Of a stretch of 45,046 bases of DNA, positions 41,599 through 45,046 are shown one piece after another. Below the pieces are notes generated by a model, which saw only the letters and a program-made list of their open reading frames with translations, did no database searches and was not told the origin of the DNA. Numbering within the stretch: the first letter of the stretch is position 1; every line of letters begins with the position of its first letter. This stretch comes from SZUA-76 sp945787585 (GTDB lineage Bacteria; Pseudomonadota; Gammaproteobacteria; SZUA-140), in the NCBI GenBank assembly GCA_947258425.1, contig CAMYIG010000007.1, positions 1 through 45,046 of the forward strand. The letters run 5' to 3'. The translations under genes and the position numbers were made by a program.

Positions 41599-42489
41599 AT
41601 GAATATATTTAAAATATTTTCTAATAAACGCACTGAGACCGCGCCTACCACGGCGCTGCACGTCGTACTGAACACCCCAAAGCTATGCAAAATGATACCC
41701 TATTTCCCCATCGGCAGTGGCGTGAAATTTTATCCAGAGTATCGCTCTGAAGTGGTCCTCAGTAGCATCATCATCGCATACCTGATCAATGGTGAAATTG
41801 TCTACTCAAACGCAGAGATCACTTTCTCAGACAATGAAAAACAGCTCTTCATCAACAATGCACCGATTGAAGAGGTCAACAGTTTTGCCATTATGGTGCC
41901 TTCCGAAACACGTGGGGAAACCGAGCTCGACTATGAACGCAAAGAGAGCCTGGGGCAGAGTGGGGGATTCGCCAAAGGTAACAGCATCACGTTAATCGGC
42001 AAAGAAAAAAATGGCAAAACGTCCACTATCGATACCGTCGTAAAAACCTATGCACTACTCAAAGAAGGCTATTATAGTGGCGCCAAGGTTGTCGTTCTCA
42101 ATGTAGACCCAGCGCTGTTATCATTGAAAGATCAACGCATCAAAAAACGGCTTGAGGCACAGATACCCGGCCTGATACAGACAAAGGATTACACCGAGTT
42201 TAATCAATGTACCATTATCGATTTTTCTGAGTTCACGATTAAAATTACCTGTGATGATAATGACATCGTCATTATGAGTTGCCGTAAAGGTGAAACTGTG
42301 ACGTTAACCTTCGACCTCCCGAATAGCGATGAGTCCAATGTGATGCAGGGTAAAGTACTCAGAACCGAAGAGACATCGATGATCGTCGAACTAAAGGACA
42401 TTTTAATCGGTGAGACATTCAAACCACTCGAGCCGATCGATCTCATCGAAATCAAGGCAAAGCTGCTCCAACTCCCCCCCAGAAGCTAA
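41599..42489 (+). CDS. PilZ-like protein with an internal P-loop-like motif
   Basis: The ATG start gives 296 residues. The same frame is open to a TTG at 41536; neither start has a good ribosome binding site. The N-terminal 100 residues look beta-rich. The C-terminal 120 residues resemble a PilZ domain, with R180-x-x-x-R184 (RIKKR) and D208-x-S-x-x-T213 (DFSEFT), where c-di-GMP-binding PilZ has D/N-x-S-x-x-G, then strands ending GKVLRTEETSMIVELKDI. Between them is GKEKNGKTS (134-142), which fits Walker A (G-x4-GK[ST]), followed 20-25 residues later by a hydrophobic strand ending in Asp (VVVLNVD). A nucleotide-binding domain before PilZ would be unusual and could be chance. The assignment to PilZ is moderate. 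Confidence 0.6.
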   Translation: MNIFKIFSNKRTETAPTTALHVVLNTPKLCKMIPYFPIGSGVKFYPEYRSEVVLSSIIIAYLINGEIVYSNAEITFSDNEKQLFINNAPIEEVNSFAIMVPSETRGETELDYERKESLGQSGGFAKGNSITLIGKEKNGKTSTIDTVVKTYALLKEGYYSGAKVVVLNVDPALLSLKDQRIKKRLEAQIPGLIQTKDYTEFNQCTIIDFSEFTIKITCDDNDIVIMSCRKGETVTLTFDLPNSDESNVMQGKVLRTEETSMIVELKDILIGETFKPLEPIDLIEIKAKLLQLPPRS

Positions 42490-42616
42490 TCGCGCCACGC
42501 AACAGCCACCCAATACCACGCCCTATCCCTTGCAGCCGACACACCCGATGCTGTAGCATTCAGCATCAATTATTTAACTGGAGTGCCTGTATTACTGCCT
42601 GCGGGTCGGATACAGT

Positions 42617-43552
42617 GTGAGACCCGATAATCCTTTGTATTTCAAGATGCTCAAACGTTTAAGCCTGATCAGTTCACTCACTGGATTAATCGCGCTCTCC
42701 GCCGCCTGTCAGGCCGCATCAGGGCCGTTCTCGCTAGCCAATGGGGATGTCTCGCTCAGTGGCCCGCTGCACAGCGTTACCCAGTCCTCAGCGCTGAATC
42801 TGTCGCCCCCTGCACAAGCCCTCCAGTTCGACCGCCATAACAGTAATATCTACGCCTTGAGTGGCGATAACAAGCCTCTCGCCGCATACGCGCCGGATAG
42901 AGCAGGGCTCATTAAAGACACAAAATATTTCTTCGTCTATCAGGTCACCATCGTCGGACTCCTCTATATCTCACCACAGAGTTTTTCCGGCTGGTCTGAC
43001 GAGCAGAAAGATGAATTCAGTTTCGACAAATACAAAAACAATGTCCGCCATGCGGTATGGGACAGTGATCAGTGGGACATCAACTACATCCTGCATCCCT
43101 ACTGGGGCAGCGCCTACTACGTACGTGCACGCGAACGTGGCTACAATGAAAATACCGCCTTCTGGTATTCGGCCGCCCTCTCCGCCTCATTTGAGTTCGG
43201 CTTCGAAGCCTTCTTTGAAGAACCGTCGCTTCAGGACATCATCGTGACACCCGTAGCAGGCTCCTTCCTCGGCATGTATTTCATGAAACTGCGTAACGAA
43301 ATCCGCGCTCGTCACGCCAGCGGCGGTGATAAACACTGGTCCGATAGCTGGATTATGGGGCTGACTGATCCCCTCGGCACCGTCAATGCCAAGACCAGCA
43401 AATGGTTTGACGATGACAAGAGCAGCGCACAGCTGTCACCCGTGATCGCGATGCCTGTTTACCGCAGCAGCGAATTTGATCTCTCACTGGATAATCGCTA
43501 CCGCCTCACCCAGGTACCTGCACTGGGTATGCAGTACAGCTACCACTGGTAA
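42617..43552 (+). CDS. Exported DUF3943 protein
   Basis: The frame encodes 311 residues from GTG 42617 (GGA six bases upstream) or 301 from ATG 42647. Both keep the signal peptide (hydrophobic residues about 18-30, then AACQA or QAA). DUF3943 features are recognisable in the mature part: WDSDQWDINYILHPYWGSAYYVRARERG, SFEFGFEAFFEEPSLQDIIVTPVAGS and the C-terminal aromatic end (QYSYHW), which suits an outer-membrane-associated protein. The family is uncharacterised and common in Gram-negative bacteria. It stands alone; an imperfect hairpin (42547-42567) precedes it, and two stronger hairpins follow. Confidence 0.85.
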   Translation: MRPDNPLYFKMLKRLSLISSLTGLIALSAACQAASGPFSLANGDVSLSGPLHSVTQSSALNLSPPAQALQFDRHNSNIYALSGDNKPLAAYAPDRAGLIKDTKYFFVYQVTIVGLLYISPQSFSGWSDEQKDEFSFDKYKNNVRHAVWDSDQWDINYILHPYWGSAYYVRARERGYNENTAFWYSAALSASFEFGFEAFFEEPSLQDIIVTPVAGSFLGMYFMKLRNEIRARHASGGDKHWSDSWIMGLTDPLGTVNAKTSKWFDDDKSSAQLSPVIAMPVYRSSEFDLSLDNRYRLTQVPALGMQYSYHW

Positions 43553-43638
43553 TCGTGCTATTCAATTGCGTTCAGACTCATCAATCAGTCAGCCAAACAA
43601 GCGTAGCGCCCATTTTTACTTTCACATGCCGCACCAGT

Positions 43639-43673
43639 ACCGCTCATTAAATGCTAGCCACTTAATGGGCGGT
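43639..43673. terminator. Strong 12-pair hairpin between convergent genes
   Basis: ACCGCTCATTAA and TTAATGGGCGGT pair over 12 positions (one T-G) around an 11-base loop containing GCTAGC. It lies 86 bases after the DUF3943 stop and 80 before the end of the convergent gene. There is no T-tract on the plus side. It could serve as a bidirectional stop or be a repeat relic. Confidence 0.45.
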
Positions 43674-43704
43674 CTCTAGTTCCCATGGATAGCTCGCTAA
43701 ATAT

Positions 43705-43723
43705 TACCGTACCTTTTACGGTA
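43705..43723. terminator. Second hairpin between convergent genes
   Basis: TACCGTA and TACGGTA form a perfect seven-pair stem with loop CCTTT. It lies 31 bases after the first hairpin and 30 bases from the end of the minus-strand membrane-protein gene. No clear T-tract is present. Confidence 0.4.
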
Positions 43724-43753
43724 TTCGAGCAGGATTGATCTTCGCTGAGTAGT

Positions 43754-44236
43754 TCAACGAGTTGTTATGTGCTCTTCAGACTCTGCTTTTATTTCTATTG
43801 TCGCACTTAATTTCTGATATAGACCGAGTGCCACAATTAAAATAGCTGATACCAGAATCAGTAAAGCCGGATACAGCAGAAGGGTAAGATCTTCAGTACC
43901 TGCTTTAAATATATAAACCAATCCTTCAATGCTGACTGCAATAGTAATAATGACAATTATTTTTGTAATTGTTCTTCTTGCTTCTACAGGGTCACGCAGC
44001 TCTTTGTCCTTAAATACTTCCTCCTCCATCATATACTGTGCAACATCGATAATGGCGGCAGATATAATTATTGCGCCTACCGACTCAAGCATTAATGGTA
44101 TAAATCCCGCTTCTGCCTTAATACTGGAAACGACCTCGTAAACAGACCACACCATGATGATCAGTGATAGGCTTATAAGAATTAAAGCCGCGAACAGATG
44201 AACGCCAGTGAAAATAATATTACACACTTTTTGCAT
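43754..44236 (-). CDS. Four-helix inner-membrane protein of unknown function
   Basis: The 160-residue protein has four clear hydrophobic helices (about 8-33, 46-65, 90-110, 118-141). A charged cytoplasmic loop EEEVFKDKELRDPVEARRTITK separates helices 2 and 3, in a conserved-looking arrangement. The architecture recalls PsiE-type four-helix proteins, but I cannot confirm the family. The C-terminal tail is short and polar. It is convergent with the DUF3943 gene, with two hairpins between. The 269 bases upstream (44237-44505) are AT-rich and show no gene; a TTGACA at 44316-44321 is on the other strand and has no good -10. Confidence 0.7.
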   Translation of the reverse strand: MQKVCNIIFTGVHLFAALILISLSLIIMVWSVYEVVSSIKAEAGFIPLMLESVGAIIISAAIIDVAQYMMEEEVFKDKELRDPVEARRTITKIIVIITIAVSIEGLVYIFKAGTEDLTLLLYPALLILVSAILIVALGLYQKLSATIEIKAESEEHITTR

Positions 44237-44505
44237 AATTTGACCTTTAAGATTTTTTCAAATAATCAGAATCTATCTGGCATCGAACATCTAATCATGA
44301 CACCCATCATAAAGATTGACAACATTACCGCCGATCGATTAACTTCGTTTATCTGTTAAGTATACGAAAAGCCCTAATGCCGATAAAAGCAATGCTGTAC
44401 TAGTATGATTGCGACTGGATAGTATAAATTACCAGCCAAGTCCAATTGACTATATTTAATTACCATAATCAATCCCTATTATGTGGAAAATCAGATCGAA
44501 TAAAA

Positions 44506-44859
44506 CTATTCATCAACGATCATCTCAAATCCACCGTAGATCATTCGCTGTCCATCAAATGGCATAGGATTATTATCGGGGTGCAATCTCGGGTCTTCCA
44601 TCACTTTTTTCATTCCTGTATCTCTCACCTCTTTCGATGGCCACAAGACCCAGGAGAAGACAACCGTTTCATCAGGCTTGCATTTTACCGCCATTGGAAA
44701 AGAGGTAACTTCACCATCAGGAATATCATCACCCCAGCATTCAACTAATTTTAACGCGCCGTGTTCTTTAAATACTACAGCAGCATCACATGCATGCTTT
44801 TTATAAACCTCCTTATTTTCACCTGGAACAGCCACCACAAATCCGTCGATGTATGCCAC
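44506..44859 (-). CDS. DUF1428 family protein (YbaA-like)
   Basis: The 117-residue soluble protein belongs to the DUF1428 family, a dimeric ferredoxin-like alpha/beta barrel fold. Diagnostic segments are YIDGFVVAVP at the start, HGALKLVECWGDD, ETVVFSWVLWPSKEVRD, and MPFDGQRMIYGGFE at the end. The start is GTG, with AGGAG seven bases upstream on the minus strand, a strong site that decides it. Older annotations naming this family after RNA signal recognition particle are not supported. Function is unknown. The remaining bases to the window end (44860-45046) contain only a 13-codon frame at 44998. Confidence 0.9.
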   Translation of the reverse strand: MAYIDGFVVAVPGENKEVYKKHACDAAVVFKEHGALKLVECWGDDIPDGEVTSFPMAVKCKPDETVVFSWVLWPSKEVRDTGMKKVMEDPRLHPDNNPMPFDGQRMIYGGFEMIVDE

Positions 44860-45046
44860 GTCCTTTCTCCTATGCTGTTAATATAATATTCTGACAATAC
44901 TCTGGGACAGGACACTTAATTCAAGGATATATGTATTACTCTTGAAAGAAACCTGAAACCCTTTTTTTCACCAACATTACTACGCCGAGGAATAACAATG
45001 TCAGCACCATCAAAGCCTTTATTCAGGAATCGTCCTTAAGCTGCTG

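Noticed and set aside
44998..45039. Thirteen-codon frame as a gene
   Set aside because: Too short and at the window edge to support as a coding sequence.
1..45046. tRNA, rRNA, CRISPR array, prophage or toxin-antitoxin pair
   Set aside because: No cloverleaf-like sequences, repeat-spacer patterns, phage genes or typical small gene pairs were found on reading both strands; a dedicated scan could still find a missed small RNA.

Overview
This window is chromosomal DNA from a gammaproteobacterium. The evidence is the rsxABCDGE (Rnf) operon next to metG, apbC and dcd, the divergent pilT / yggS-proC-yggT block known from Pseudomonas and its relatives, and the rppH-ptsP pair. Protein style (PilT, GGDEF-EAL with a helical sensor, PilZ, di-heme peroxidase, possible GlyGly-CTERM protein) fits an aquatic or sediment-dwelling Chromatiales/Thiotrichales-like lineage, but genus cannot be read from the sequence. 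I see no rRNA, tRNA, CRISPR array, prophage or intact insertion sequence. One 62-base run of N (7421-7482) is an assembly gap inside a cytochrome gene.

Layout. 97-3573: a large exported protein built from about twenty WxxG...VGxxG..xxSxDG repeats. 3585-8342 (minus): a four-gene run of di-heme cytochrome c peroxidase, membrane PAS-GGDEF-EAL protein, glyoxalase I and a YtkA-like lipoprotein. 8462-9676 (minus): argG. 9800-14434 (minus): rppH, ptsP, a DPH6-like ATP pyrophosphatase and a squalene/phytoene synthase. 14580-18642: a HAD phosphatase, pilT (minus), then yggS-proC-yggT (plus), with a 15-codon leader reading frame overlapping the proC start. 18892-22388: a dynamin-like GTPase, pyrE and a DUF3108 protein. 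22412-24149 (minus): dcd and apbC. The 397-base gap before metG holds a 162-base imperfect palindrome that looks like a small non-autonomous repeat. 24547-32289: metG and the complete rsxABCDGE operon for the ion-translocating ferredoxin:NAD+ oxidoreductase.

The accessory part begins at about 32.5 kb. 32556-34846 is a compact, soluble signalling cassette (CheY-like receiver, CheC-like phosphatase, PAS histidine kinase). 35147-36820 (minus) holds a class I glutamine amidotransferase-like hydrolase and a VanZ-like protein fused to a sugar-binding-like domain. Divergent from it, 36985-41467 is a tight operon: glutamine-synthetase-like ligase, aldehyde dehydrogenase, iron-dependent alcohol dehydrogenase and DUF924. 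Ligase + alcohol dehydrogenase + aldehyde dehydrogenase + amidohydrolase suggests a pathway in which an amino alcohol is masked as its gamma-glutamyl amide, oxidised to the acid and then released as an amino acid. This is the best candidate for an undescribed system here. The window ends with a PilZ-like protein carrying an unexpected P-loop, a DUF3943 protein, two hairpins between convergent genes, a small membrane protein and a DUF1428 protein.

c-di-GMP is a recurring theme (GGDEF-EAL protein, PilZ protein, pilT), but no direct link between these genes is shown by the sequence. Annotation was done by eye. Residue positions are counted by hand and may be off by one or two.
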